A stretch of DNA of 52,404 bases, taken from assembly GCA_947624895.1 (NCBI GenBank), contig CANQMK010000006.1:1-52404 (forward strand), written 5' to 3'. Shown here piece after piece: positions 14,901 to 21,546 of this stretch (positions within the stretch are counted from its first letter, which is position 1; every line of letters starts with the position of its first letter). The notes under the pieces were generated by a model. It was given only the letters and a program-made list of their open reading frames with translations, ran no database searches and was not told the origin of the DNA. Position numbers and translations under genes: made by a program. The DNA comes from an uncultured Oscillospiraceae bacterium (GTDB lineage Bacteria > Bacillota > Clostridia > Oscillospirales > Oscillospiraceae).

Positions 14901-17900
14901 CCCCGGTGTGGCCGGTGGTGCCGGTGGCCACCGCCTGGTAGACCTTGTTATAATCCGCCCGGAAGTTGTCGTTGCTCTCCGGGGCGGCCTCCCCGCCGGT
15001 CTTGGCCAGCTGGGCGAAGACGTTGTTGGTCACCTCCACCCGCTGATAGGCCGCGGCGTTGATGCAGTGGCCGATCTCGTGGGCCAGGCCCCAGCCGGTG
15101 AGGCGGCCGCTGACGTACCTGCCCTGGGCGTCCGTCACCACCGGCTCCAGCCCCGCCACCTCCGGTGCGGAGCCAAACTCGATGCCGATGTGCTTCCCCC
15201 CGGCGTACATGAACGCCCCGGTGAACATCTGGTGATAGCGCACGTTCAGCCGGGTGAAGGGGTAGGCGTCGTTGTCCGTGGCGGCCTTGTTCAGGCCCTT
15301 GAAGGCGTAGAAGTAGTCGATCTCCTGCTCCATGGCGGCGATGGCCCGCTCCAGCTGGGCGGCGGGGTCGGCGGCGGCGGAGAGGCCCCGCCAGATCTGG
15401 GTGGCGGGGAGGGAATACATCATGTTGTCCAAGGTGATCTCCGTGGCGTTGAGAAAGCAGTTTTGCTCGTCATAGGCGTAGCCCGTCTCCCCGTGGGCCG
15501 CCCGGTGGGCGGCCTCCAGCCCCGCCACGTAGTCCTCCAGCTCCTGGACATAGGTCTGGATGGCGGCGGTGCGGGCCTGACCGGTGACCTCGTCCACCCG
15601 CAGGGTGGGGATGGCCTCCGCCCCGGACACCCGCACGGCGTAGCGCCGGGCCCCCCGGGCGCCGGTGTACTGGAGGTAGAGGGAGCCGCCCCGCTCGGTG
15701 GCGTCGGAGCCGATGGTGGGGATGACCACCTCGTTCCGCCCCGCCTTCAGCCGGGTGACGGTGGACTGCCAGGCGGAGACCTGGGCGTGGTACTGGGTGG
15801 CGATCAGGTTCAGCTCCACGTCCTTCCCCCTGGGGGTGGCGTCGTCCAGGTCGGAGACGTAGAGCACCACCGTCTCCCCCGCCCCGGCCACACAGCCCAG
15901 GGGCTGGTAGTCGGACAGGGCCTGGGCGAAGCCGTTCTGGGGACTGCCGTTGGCGGTGACCTGGTTATCTACCGCCAAAACCTCCGCCAGCTTAGACCCG
16001 TCGGCCAGCAGCTCCAGGGCGTAGTTCAGGTCGGCCAGGATGGTCTCCCGGTGGGGGTGGTACTCCCCGCTCACGTCGTCCCGGGTGTTCACCCGCGCCA
16101 CCAGGGCGTCCACCTGGGCCTTGGTGACGGTGTCCTTCAGGGTGATCCGCATCTCGTCTTCAAACAGCCCCGCCACCAGGGTCTCCAGTTCGTCGTAAGC
16201 ATACACCCGCACCTCCGCCAGGGTGACGGGGGCGGTGTTGAAGGTACGGGTCCGCAGCTGGAAGTTGTCGGCGGTGATGGGCCGGTCGGCCACGACCTCG
16301 TAATATTTCCGCCCCAGCTCGTCCGCCCGGGCGTAGAGGTCGGCGTCCACCAGCACCAGCGCCCCGCTCTCGTCCCGGTAGCCCAGCCGGGCGTCGTACT
16401 GGGCCACGCTCTCCCCGCCGAAGGGGGCGAAGCGCACCGTGTCAAAGGTATAGTCGTCGTCCAGGGTGAACTCCGGCCCGCAGAAGCCGTCGTAGAACGC
16501 GCCGTTGTCCCAGTCCCCGATCTCGACGTAGGTGGACGGGTCGTTGTCGATGAGCGCGTCCCAGTCCGCCCCGCCGTAGAAGGTCAGGGGCTTGCTGGTG
16601 TTGCCGGTGACGCTCTGGATGTGGGTCGCGGCCCGCCCCTGGCCGTCGGTCACGTTGATGAGGCCGTACTTGGGCAGCTCCACCCCCGTGGCGGTGAGGG
16701 GGGTGCCCTGGGCGTCCTGGGACTTGGGGCTGGCCCCGTTCTGGTTGTGGGCCACCACGTACACGCTGTACCGGGTCCCCCCCGTCAGGTTGGGGATGGT
16801 GTACCGGGTGGCAGTGAGGTTTTCCACGGCGGTGTACCCGTCGTCCGTCTCCGCCTTGTAGTAGAGGGTGAACCACTGGGCGTCATACTTGCAGTCCCAG
16901 CTCACCTGGAGGGACTGGACCGCCGGGGTGAGGGTGACATACTGGGGCGCGGGGGGGACCTTGGCGCAGGTGACGGTGTGCTCGTAGACCTCCGACCAGT
17001 CGCTCCGCCAGTCCCCGCTCACCGAGCGCACCCGGATCTGATAGGTCTCAAAGGACTTCACCGTGCCGTTGAAGGAGTCCCCCTGGAAGGTGTAGGAGTT
17101 GGTGGTGGCCACGGCGGTCTTGCTGTACCCGGGGCCGGACACGCTCAGCTCATACCCCGTCACATTGGGCTGGGCCGTCCAGGTGACGGTGAGGTTTTTG
17201 TACCCCAGCCCGTCCGACTCGGTGTTGCTGGCCGTGAGCACCGTGGGGATGGACAGCTGGGGCTCGGGGATGCGCTCGGCGAAGTCGCTCAAAAACTCCA
17301 CCTTGGCGATCTGGGCCAGGCTGCCCTGGTCGGCGGTGGCGGTGACCCGGATGGTCACCTTCTTGATGGCCATCCGCTCCCCCAGGTCGATGACGATGGA
17401 GCCGTCCCGCTCCACGGAGACGTCCCGGGCGGCGGCGGTCCCCTGGGCGGCGACGGGGGCCGCCTGGACCGCCTGGGCCAGGGCCACCGGGGCGGCGGAG
17501 AAAAGGGCGATGGGGGCGGCCTGGGCGCCGATGGCGGCGTCGATGGTGACGTTCCGCCCCTGGTGGTCCACCCCCTCCACCGTCACCGTCCCGGCGGCGA
17601 TGGTGCTCTGGGAGCCGCTGGGGGCGGCGATGCAGATGGCCTCCGCCTGGACCGGGGCGGCGGCGGCCTGGGCGGCGGCCTCGGCGCTGCCCTCCGGGGC
17701 GGTGATCTCCAGGTCGGTGGGCAGGGCTACCGCCACCGGGTTGTCCGCGCTGATGGGGGCGTCCCCGGCGGGGGCCAGGGCCACTACCGTGTCCTCCTTC
17801 CGCTGGTCCAGCAGGTCGGCCAGAGGGGAGCCGGAGGCGGTGGTCCCCACCTCCGCCTGGGGGGTCACCGCCTGGCTCAGCACCAGGGAGGACACCGTGT

Positions 17901-18477
17901 GCACCGGCCCGGCCTCCTGGACCGCCCCGGCGTTGCGGACGGCCACGGCCAGGTCGGCCAGGTCCACCGTCCCGCTGCCGTCCAGGTCCAGGGCGGCGTC
18001 GGCGCTGTCCAGGGCGGCCACGATGGCGTCCGCGTCGGCGTCGTCAATGGCCCCGTCGCAGTTCACGTCCCCGGCGGGGAACACGCCGAACAGCCCGTCG
18101 GCCTGGGCGCGGCCGTCGTTGACGGAGGCGTAGTTGTAGAGGGTGAGCTGGACGCACCGGCCGTCAAAGTCCAGCTCCTGGGTGTAGGGCAGGTAGCCGG
18201 GGGCGGTCAGGGTCAGGGTGTAGCGCCCGTCCGGGATGGCGGACAGGTGGGCGCCGCACGCCGCCGCGCCCTGGGGGGCGGTGACGCGCTCGTGGAACCG
18301 CTCCTGCCCCTCCCGGGCCGTCAGGAGCAGCTCAAACTCCGTCCGGGCCAGCGCCCCGGAGCGGTGGAGGGTCAGGGTCAGCTCCCCCGTGGGCCCCTCC
18401 GCCGCGGCGGCCCCCAGGGGGCACAGCCCCAGGGCCAGACAGACCACCAACAGCCAGCTCAACACTCTCTTCCTCAT
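11962..18477 (-). CDS. Giant SLH-anchored surface protein with M60-like (mucinase-type) metallopeptidase and dockerin-like segment
   Basis: A 2171-residue exported protein. In order: signal peptide (MRKRVLSWLLVVCLALGLCP, cleavage near residue 26); a dockerin-like pair of calcium loops (GDVNCDGAIDDADADAI and LDLDGSGTVDLADLAVAV, residues about 133-187); Ala-rich region; fibronectin-III-type repeats (about 410-600); discoidin-like beta region; an M60/enhancin-like zinc site LAHEIGHCINAAAYQ with the downstream Glu and TNN of VEVTNNVFA (about residue 1130); a second discoidin-like domain (ALDNDPATVYCGKGSG, about 1456); Gly/Ser linker (about 1932-1986); and three C-terminal SLH repeats beginning FADVPSGSWYEAAVRYV. 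M60-like enzymes cleave mucin-type O-glycoproteins. SD GAGAGG and a promoter lie upstream. It is very large for the family; its substrate is inferred. Confidence 0.9.
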   Translation of the reverse strand: MRKRVLSWLLVVCLALGLCPLGAAAAEGPTGELTLTLHRSGALARTEFELLLTAREGQERFHERVTAPQGAAACGAHLSAIPDGRYTLTLTAPGYLPYTQELDFDGRCVQLTLYNYASVNDGRAQADGLFGVFPAGDVNCDGAIDDADADAIVAALDSADAALDLDGSGTVDLADLAVAVRNAGAVQEAGPVHTVSSLVLSQAVTPQAEVGTTASGSPLADLLDQRKEDTVVALAPAGDAPISADNPVAVALPTDLEITAPEGSAEAAAQAAAAPVQAEAICIAAPSGSQSTIAAGTVTVEGVDHQGRNVTIDAAIGAQAAPIALFSAAPVALAQAVQAAPVAAQGTAAARDVSVERDGSIVIDLGERMAIKKVTIRVTATADQGSLAQIAKVEFLSDFAERIPEPQLSIPTVLTASNTESDGLGYKNLTVTWTAQPNVTGYELSVSGPGYSKTAVATTNSYTFQGDSFNGTVKSFETYQIRVRSVSGDWRSDWSEVYEHTVTCAKVPPAPQYVTLTPAVQSLQVSWDCKYDAQWFTLYYKAETDDGYTAVENLTATRYTIPNLTGGTRYSVYVVAHNQNGASPKSQDAQGTPLTATGVELPKYGLINVTDGQGRAATHIQSVTGNTSKPLTFYGGADWDALIDNDPSTYVEIGDWDNGAFYDGFCGPEFTLDDDYTFDTVRFAPFGGESVAQYDARLGYRDESGALVLVDADLYARADELGRKYYEVVADRPITADNFQLRTRTFNTAPVTLAEVRVYAYDELETLVAGLFEDEMRITLKDTVTKAQVDALVARVNTRDDVSGEYHPHRETILADLNYALELLADGSKLAEVLAVDNQVTANGSPQNGFAQALSDYQPLGCVAGAGETVVLYVSDLDDATPRGKDVELNLIATQYHAQVSAWQSTVTRLKAGRNEVVIPTIGSDATERGGSLYLQYTGARGARRYAVRVSGAEAIPTLRVDEVTGQARTAAIQTYVQELEDYVAGLEAAHRAAHGETGYAYDEQNCFLNATEITLDNMMYSLPATQIWRGLSAAADPAAQLERAIAAMEQEIDYFYAFKGLNKAATDNDAYPFTRLNVRYHQMFTGAFMYAGGKHIGIEFGSAPEVAGLEPVVTDAQGRYVSGRLTGWGLAHEIGHCINAAAYQRVEVTNNVFAQLAKTGGEAAPESNDNFRADYNKVYQAVATGTTGHTGDLAVQLAMYWQLHLAYDDDYAYRTYDTIQAQQDGLFYARLESYLRDPAKASPALPDGSSGDQRFMQAACAAAGRDVLDFFAAWGFTPDAATLAYAAHFEKEGRKIQYIDDDSRLYRLEGGQGMSDGAAVTAAIENAAARRIDGNRVEIALGNANAAPDAMLGYEISRNGKVVAFVPADQSHYTDVITTANNQTFRYTVVGVDRLLGETAPVALEEVKVCHDGAIDKSGWRAETNMTSPQDTLVEKTDDDPESGAVTGNTLPAAQTRSAISAALDNDPATVYCGKGSGRPTVTLDLGGVEQVTALKFTPAPEGYAGDAAQGLVADPADVYKYRLFGYKLEVSLDGERWETVKEGDAYTGSASDPGSWREQSDVVYNADGSYTLYFARKNDKGELEPFLYTYDAAYLRLTATNMSTLAVAELDVLGPTGDNVELIETGYGRLEEDYQAGRYADGSPCVIPAGSVVFYGAYKGDPAYNVVLLKDQNGKVLDGSQLIFAQAPAQGALGETSDGRWFYWLEDEDKVDDEGAVYNEMDQLAGLKTVQAELYRVQDANTLAGQRLTSTSLTMTLPGTVPSLSITAAQGVAYAPAEEMVRAARLADEQKAEPSQNEPAPAGAYGDTGAAETGEAAPVALTGERGKVTYTARPDGLSVAARIDFTLAPAPAKSGLQITAQTGVYQAQRYDAATGRASVCAVARSGDLPAALTGAFTGLQTDTAVTVTALGEADGLYTAKETALTVSAQANGSSSGGVATGGTGGTGGSSGSSGSGGSGGSSGGTSGGASGGTSSGAGGSAGEAPLPFADVPSGSWYEAAVRYVYNKGMMVGTSQTAFSPERATSRAMVVTILWRLAGSPSSTGAGYVDVADGQWYAQAVRWAGEKGIVNGVGGGAFAPDAPITREQMAAILYRYARYQGYAVDGSGDLSAFADAASVSPYAVEAMTWANAAGLITGMDERTLAPQGSATRAQTATILQRFSTATWKKA

Positions 18478-18538
18478 GCGTTTCCTCTCCCTGTCTCCGT
18501 GTGGATTTTCCGTGCGTTATGTAAACTTTGCGCCACCT

Positions 18539-18567
18539 ATTATACCCCACTTCCCCCCGGAACGCAA
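18539..18567 (-). promoter_or_regulatory. Promoter of the giant surface-protein gene
   Basis: On the minus strand, TTGCGT (18567-18562), a 17-nt spacer, and a perfect TATAAT (18544-18539), about 60 nt before the ATG at 18477. Confidence 0.65.
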
Positions 18568-18867
18568 TCCCCTATTCCCCATATTTTGTGGCATAATTCC
18601 CCCAGCCATACCAAATAGCCTCCGTGCCTCCCCTACCCTGTCCAGAACCGCCGCCATACGGCGACCCTGCCGACGGCGAGTCTGCGCGTTTATGCAAAAA
18701 TGAATACTGGAGTGGATATGCGCGGCCCCGTTTTGTATGCTGGAATTCGGGTCAAGTTTGACGAGCATCTGACGAGCATTTGACCCCCATCCTGACACCC
18801 ATACCCCATCATTTCATACGCTTTTTTGCCGCTTTTCTACCAAAACCTGTTTTGACCGACCCGCAAG
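18568..18867. other. Non-coding interval between surface-protein promoter and tRNA terminator
   Basis: I see no convincing gene here. The only structure is a pair of 11-bp direct repeats at 18758-18780 (TTGACGAGCAT, then CTGACGAGCAT). They resemble a pair at 19003-19025 at the 3' end of the integrase gene. The block may be a remnant of an earlier element. Confidence 0.5.
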
Positions 18868-18911
18868 AAAAACCCCACAACGCCTTGAAATTCAAGGGTT
18901 GTGGGGTTTTT
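18868..18911 (-). terminator. Rho-independent terminator downstream of the tRNA-Gly locus
   Basis: CCCCACAA (18873-18880) pairs with TTGTGGGG (18899-18906), with an inner CCTTGAA/TTCAAGG stem and A/T tracts on both sides. On the minus strand it lies directly after the tRNA 3' end, as the native tRNA terminator would, which marks this side as chromosomal. Confidence 0.9.
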
Positions 18912-18917
18912 CTGTCC

Positions 18918-18966
18918 TGGAGCAGGTGAGGGGAATCGAACCCCCGTGTTCAGCTTGGGAAGCTGA
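18918..18966 (-). other. Prophage attachment site: displaced 3' part of tRNA-Gly (anticodon CCC)
   Basis: Read on the minus strand this is an anticodon stem-loop (TCAGC, loop TTCCCAA, GCTGA), variable loop, T arm (GGGGGTTCGATTCCCC), acceptor 3' strand CACCTGC, discriminator T and encoded CCA. There is no D arm or 5' acceptor strand; upstream sequence switches at once to prophage DNA. This is the classic scar of a tyrosine integrase using a tRNA 3' end as attB. The intact tRNA should be regenerated at the other prophage end, right of the window. Confidence 0.9.
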
Positions 18967-18996
18967 TAAAAACCCTAATATTCCTTGGCACTTAGC

Positions 18997-20157
18997 CTAT
19001 TCTTGACAGGCACCTGACAGGCATCCGTCCAGGTAGGTGTCTAACTTATCCACCGACTTCCGCTTGTGGATGGCGTCCAGGTGCGTGTAAATATTCAGGG
19101 TGGTGTGCACGTCGGCGTGGCCCATCTGGGCGCACGCCTGGACAGCATCCACCCCGGACAGATAGAGCAGCGTGCAGAATGTATGCCGGAGCCAGTGGAG
19201 GGTGATCGGCGGAATGGTCATATCAAATTTGTGCTGCCCCGGCTTTTTCATCCGCTCCAGGTCGGCCAGGGTGCGGGTGCCGTATTTGATGTTCAACTGG
19301 CGCATATAGCTGGACCACAGTGCCGCCCAGGCCGACTGTGTCATTACCCGCCCATCCGTGGTGTGGATCACCAAATCGTTGTCCCGTGGCATGGCCTTCA
19401 TGTAGTCGCACAGCCTGCGGGGAATATCTACCACCCGCATCCCGGCGGCGGATTTGGTCAGTGGCCGCAGCGTCGGCACATCGTTGGGTGGGTATTCGAT
19501 GGTCTTATTCACCCTGATCGTCTGGCCCTCCAGATCCACGTCTCCCCAGGTGAGGGCGGCCAGCTCCCCGCGGCGGAGGCCGGAGAGCATCATGATCACC
19601 GCCACCGCCTGGCCTCGCCCGGGCGTCTCCCAGATCCACCGTTGCTCCTCCGGCGTGAGGGCCCGGCGGCGCTCCACCGTCCGGGCCGGTTGCGTGAGTT
19701 TGACCAGGTCCACGGGATTGGAGGGGATGACCCGGCCCACCGCCCGCTGCATGATCTGGCGGATGGTCGCGCGGTAGAATGAGACCGTGCGGGCGGCGTA
19801 TCGTTTTTCCTGGAGTCCGACCAGGACGCGCTCGATATCGTCCGGGCGCACCTGGCTGATCTCGTAGCCCTTGAGGGCGGCCTTCCACACCTCGATGGCG
19901 TGGCGATAGTTCTCCTTCTGCCGCCGGGTGATCTCGGCGGCGTTTTTCAAACGGAGGAGGTCATCGGCCCACTGGGCAAACGAATCCCGCCCGGCCAGCA
20001 GATCCACGCCCTTATCGAGTTGATGGCGGATCTCGGCCTCCTTCTCCCGCAGTTCAGAGACCGACCTGGCGTAGATGTATTGGTACCTCTCAATACCCTG
20101 CTCATCCCGCCCCAGGTAGATTTGAGCCTGATACCGTCCGTCCTTCCGCTTTTTCGT
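18997..20157 (-). CDS. int: Tyrosine site-specific integrase, no canonical start codon
   Basis: Catalyses integration and excision at the tRNA site. The catalytic domain is intact: first Arg in LSGLRRGELAALTWGDVDL, the HxxR box LHWLRHTFCTLLYLSG, and MGHADVHTTLNIYTHLD with His and the nucleophilic Tyr. The core-binding SAM-like domain precedes it. An N-terminal arm-binding domain (KKRKDGRYQAQIYLGRD) is readable upstream of the first canonical start (GTG at 20007), so the true start must be further left. The only position with good SD spacing is ACG at 20157 (AGGAGG 8 nt upstream); no ATG/GTG/TTG lies in frame between it and a TAG near 20190. Either ACG is used or the start is mutated. Confidence 0.88.
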   Translation of the reverse strand, partial: TKKRKDGRYQAQIYLGRDEQGIERYQYIYARSVSELREKEAEIRHQLDKGVDLLAGRDSFAQWADDLLRLKNAAEITRRQKENYRHAIEVWKAALKGYEISQVRPDDIERVLVGLQEKRYAARTVSFYRATIRQIMQRAVGRVIPSNPVDLVKLTQPARTVERRRALTPEEQRWIWETPGRGQAVAVIMMLSGLRRGELAALTWGDVDLEGQTIRVNKTIEYPPNDVPTLRPLTKSAAGMRVVDIPRRLCDYMKAMPRDNDLVIHTTDGRVMTQSAWAALWSSYMRQLNIKYGTRTLADLERMKKPGQHKFDMTIPPITLHWLRHTFCTLLYLSGVDAVQACAQMGHADVHTTLNIYTHLDAIHKRKSVDKLDTYLDGCLSGACQE

Positions 20158-20175
20158 GTCGCTCCCCTCCTCTCG

Positions 20176-20192
20176 GCGTCCGAACTGGACAC
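20176..20192. repeat. GTGTCC-family palindrome, copy 1 (upstream of integrase)
   Basis: GCGTCCGAACTGGACAC matches the copy at 25408 at 15 of 17 positions. It lies 19 nt before the probable integrase start. It is a diverged palindrome with its right half-site intact. Confidence 0.6.
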
Positions 20193-20226
20193 GCTATATC
20201 GGAAAACTCTTAGCTATAGGCCCACA

Positions 20227-20841
20227 TCAGCGGGGAGTGATGCTCAGCCATGCAACAGAACTAGACACGGTGTACATATATTCCGCGATAGACCCCGTCG
20301 CAAATGTCAGCGTCCCATCCGTGAAGCCGTACTCATCAATGCCGAGGTCGGCGGTGACGTTAGCCACCATGTCGTCGTCTGGCTCAAGCATCAAAATGAG
20401 GGTCGCCATCGTCTTGAAAATATCCTTGGATTCTTCTTCTGTGTCAACCGCATTGACCCGCACCATGAGTGACACATCCATCAGCATCCCGCTGGGTGAA
20501 ACCTTGTAAAGCAACGACGCATAGTCGCCAAAATCATAGGCAATCTCAGTGACGCCAGGATCCAAATAATCGCTGTCGTCCATTTCCTCCGGGTCTCCAA
20601 GGTCTTGTCCGCTAATGCTCACAAAATTCGTCATGAACGTGTCTGCGTCAATTAAGAACGTATCCAACTCGGTGGCACTGTCCGTCGATTCCTCGGCAGG
20701 CGCGGACTCCACAGGCTGTTCCGACTCCACCGGCGAGGGCGCCTCCGATACATCCTCGCCTCCGTTCGGCGTCGGCGATGAGCAAGCGGCTAGCCCGAGG
20801 CACATCGCGACACAGACGATCCACGCTAATAATTTTTTCAT
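20227..20841 (-). CDS. Prophage-encoded lipoprotein (moron or superinfection-exclusion candidate)
   Basis: A 204-residue lipoprotein: MKKLLAWIVCVAMCLGLAAC with lipobox LAAC, then a Pro/Glu/Ser linker (to about residue 50) and a globular acidic domain (DADTFMTNFVSISGQDLGD, ADLGIDEYGFTDGTLTF). The ATG at 20841 is chosen for AAAGGAG 6 nt upstream; a longer frame would begin inside a palindrome. It is transcribed against the lytic genes, between integrase and repressor, where lysogenic conversion and superinfection-exclusion genes often sit. No family is recognised, so exclusion is inference from position and lipoprotein type. It uses more AT-rich codons than the host genes, suggesting separate acquisition. 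Confidence 0.8.
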   Translation of the reverse strand: MKKLLAWIVCVAMCLGLAACSSPTPNGGEDVSEAPSPVESEQPVESAPAEESTDSATELDTFLIDADTFMTNFVSISGQDLGDPEEMDDSDYLDPGVTEIAYDFGDYASLLYKVSPSGMLMDVSLMVRVNAVDTEEESKDIFKTMATLILMLEPDDDMVANVTADLGIDEYGFTDGTLTFATGSIAEYMYTVSSSVAWLSITPR

Positions 20842-20862
20842 TTTTCTTCTCCTTTCAATTTC

Positions 20863-20881
20863 GGTGTCCAATTTGGACACC
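20863..20881. repeat. GTGTCC-family palindrome, copy 2 (upstream of lipoprotein)
   Basis: GGTGTCCAATTTGGACACC is a perfect 9+1+9 palindrome lying 22 nt before the lipoprotein start, in the gap between it and the RHH repressor gene. Confidence 0.9.
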
Positions 20882-20911
20882 GTTATTTTTTTGGCTTTCG
20901 GGTCAGATAGA

Positions 20912-21223
20912 TTATATTGCCTCTTCGATGTCTGCGGGGGGAGCCCAGGGCTCTAACGCTAGAGATACCATTTGCCGGGCGCGTGCGTCTGCCTGGCGGT
21001 AGGCCAGAATCATATCCCGCTCTGCATCGCTCAATACGACCTCTGGCGCATCAATGGCGCTGTCGTCGTCAATAACAAGGCCCAAGGCCTTTGCTCCCCT
21101 CATAATCAGGTCTGTAATAGCCTTTGTCTGTGTGGCGAATTTTTTCGCGTGCTGATAGTCGTTGATTTTTTCGTAGAGTTCCGCATCCAGCGTGATGGAA
21201 AATCGCGGCTTGTCTGTTGCCAT
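20912..21223 (-). CDS. Ribbon-helix-helix repressor (leftward, probable lysogeny repressor)
   Basis: A 103-residue DNA-binding protein. The N-terminus (residues 1-50) has the Arc/MetJ-type RHH pattern: a strand RFSITLDAELYEKI, then helices containing FATQTKAITDLIMRGAKAL. The C-terminal half has a helical segment (LSDAERDMILAYRQADARAR) like the oligomerisation tail of phage repressors. The ATG at 21223 follows AGGGAGG; a longer upstream frame would run through the promoter. It is transcribed from a TTGACA/CATAAT promoter whose spacer holds an operator, so it probably autoregulates. Position opposite the early genes makes it the best immunity-repressor candidate. Confidence 0.82.
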   Translation of the reverse strand: MATDKPRFSITLDAELYEKINDYQHAKKFATQTKAITDLIMRGAKALGLVIDDDSAIDAPEVVLSDAERDMILAYRQADARARQMVSLALEPWAPPADIEEAI

Positions 21224-21247
21224 AGTGGTCCCTCCCTCTGTGCCACA

Positions 21248-21276
21248 ATTATGCACCAATACACCACTGGTGTCAA
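21248..21276 (-). promoter_or_regulatory. Leftward promoter of the RHH repressor
   Basis: On the minus strand, TTGACA (21276-21271), a 17-nt spacer containing the palindrome ACACCACTGGTGT, then CATAAT (21253-21248), about 25 nt before the repressor ATG. Confidence 0.85.
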
Positions 21277-21343
21277 GAAAAAAATAAATACCACTTGACA
21301 AGCGCACCAGTGGTGTACTATAATCCGAATTACACCACTGGTG
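21261..21343. promoter_or_regulatory. Three operators of the divergent phage switch
   Basis: Palindromes of consensus ACACCA-S-TGGTGT occur at 21261-21273, 21305-21316 and 21332-21343. The first sits in the spacer of the leftward promoter, the second in the spacer of the rightward promoter, and the third just after the rightward -10. Six-base half-sites round one central base suit an RHH dimer-of-dimers. Confidence 0.88.
21295..21324 (+). promoter_or_regulatory. Rightward early promoter
   Basis: Perfect TTGACA (21295-21300) and perfect TATAAT (21319-21324) with an 18-nt spacer carrying the operator CACCAGTGGTG. It would drive the plus-strand early operon starting at 21370. Confidence 0.9.
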
Positions 21344-21369
21344 GACTTATTGAGCAAGGGGGTGATGGT

Positions 21370-21531
21370 ATGACTGATAAGGCGCGCCGGTCGGTGTCTC
21401 TGCCACGGGACATTGAGGATCGGGTATTCCTGCTACGTCAACAGGAGGAGTTCTGTCGGCTCTCCTACTCCGAGATCGTGCGGAGGCTCATCGTTGCCGG
21501 ACTGAAGGCTGTTGAGTCGGAGAGCGCCTAA
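21370..21531 (+). CDS. Small ribbon-helix-helix protein (rightward, Cro-like position)
   Basis: A 53-residue protein with a CopG/Arc-type fold: strand MTDKARRSVSLPRDIEDRV, then LRQQEEFCRLSYSEIVRRLI and a closing helix. The ATG at 21370 is chosen for an AGGGGGTG site 6-7 nt upstream; longer frames cross the promoter. It is the first gene of the rightward early operon and faces the other RHH gene across shared operators, the position of Cro in lambdoid phages. Whether it binds the same operators is inference. Confidence 0.83.
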   Translation: MTDKARRSVSLPRDIEDRVFLLRQQEEFCRLSYSEIVRRLIVAGLKAVESESA

Positions 21532-21546
21532 TCGGAGGTGATGACC

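Noticed and set aside
14242..18618. A 1458-codon open frame on the plus strand opposite the giant surface-protein gene
   Set aside because: It is a GC-driven shadow: Gly/Val/His-rich low-complexity translation, no domains, no SD, exactly antisense to a well-supported gene.
18918..18966. tmRNA (ssrA) 3' end as the integration target
   Set aside because: The fragment has a true anticodon stem-loop (TCAGC-TTCCCAA-GCTGA) and a normal T arm; the tmRNA has no such loop. tRNA-Gly(CCC) explains all of it.
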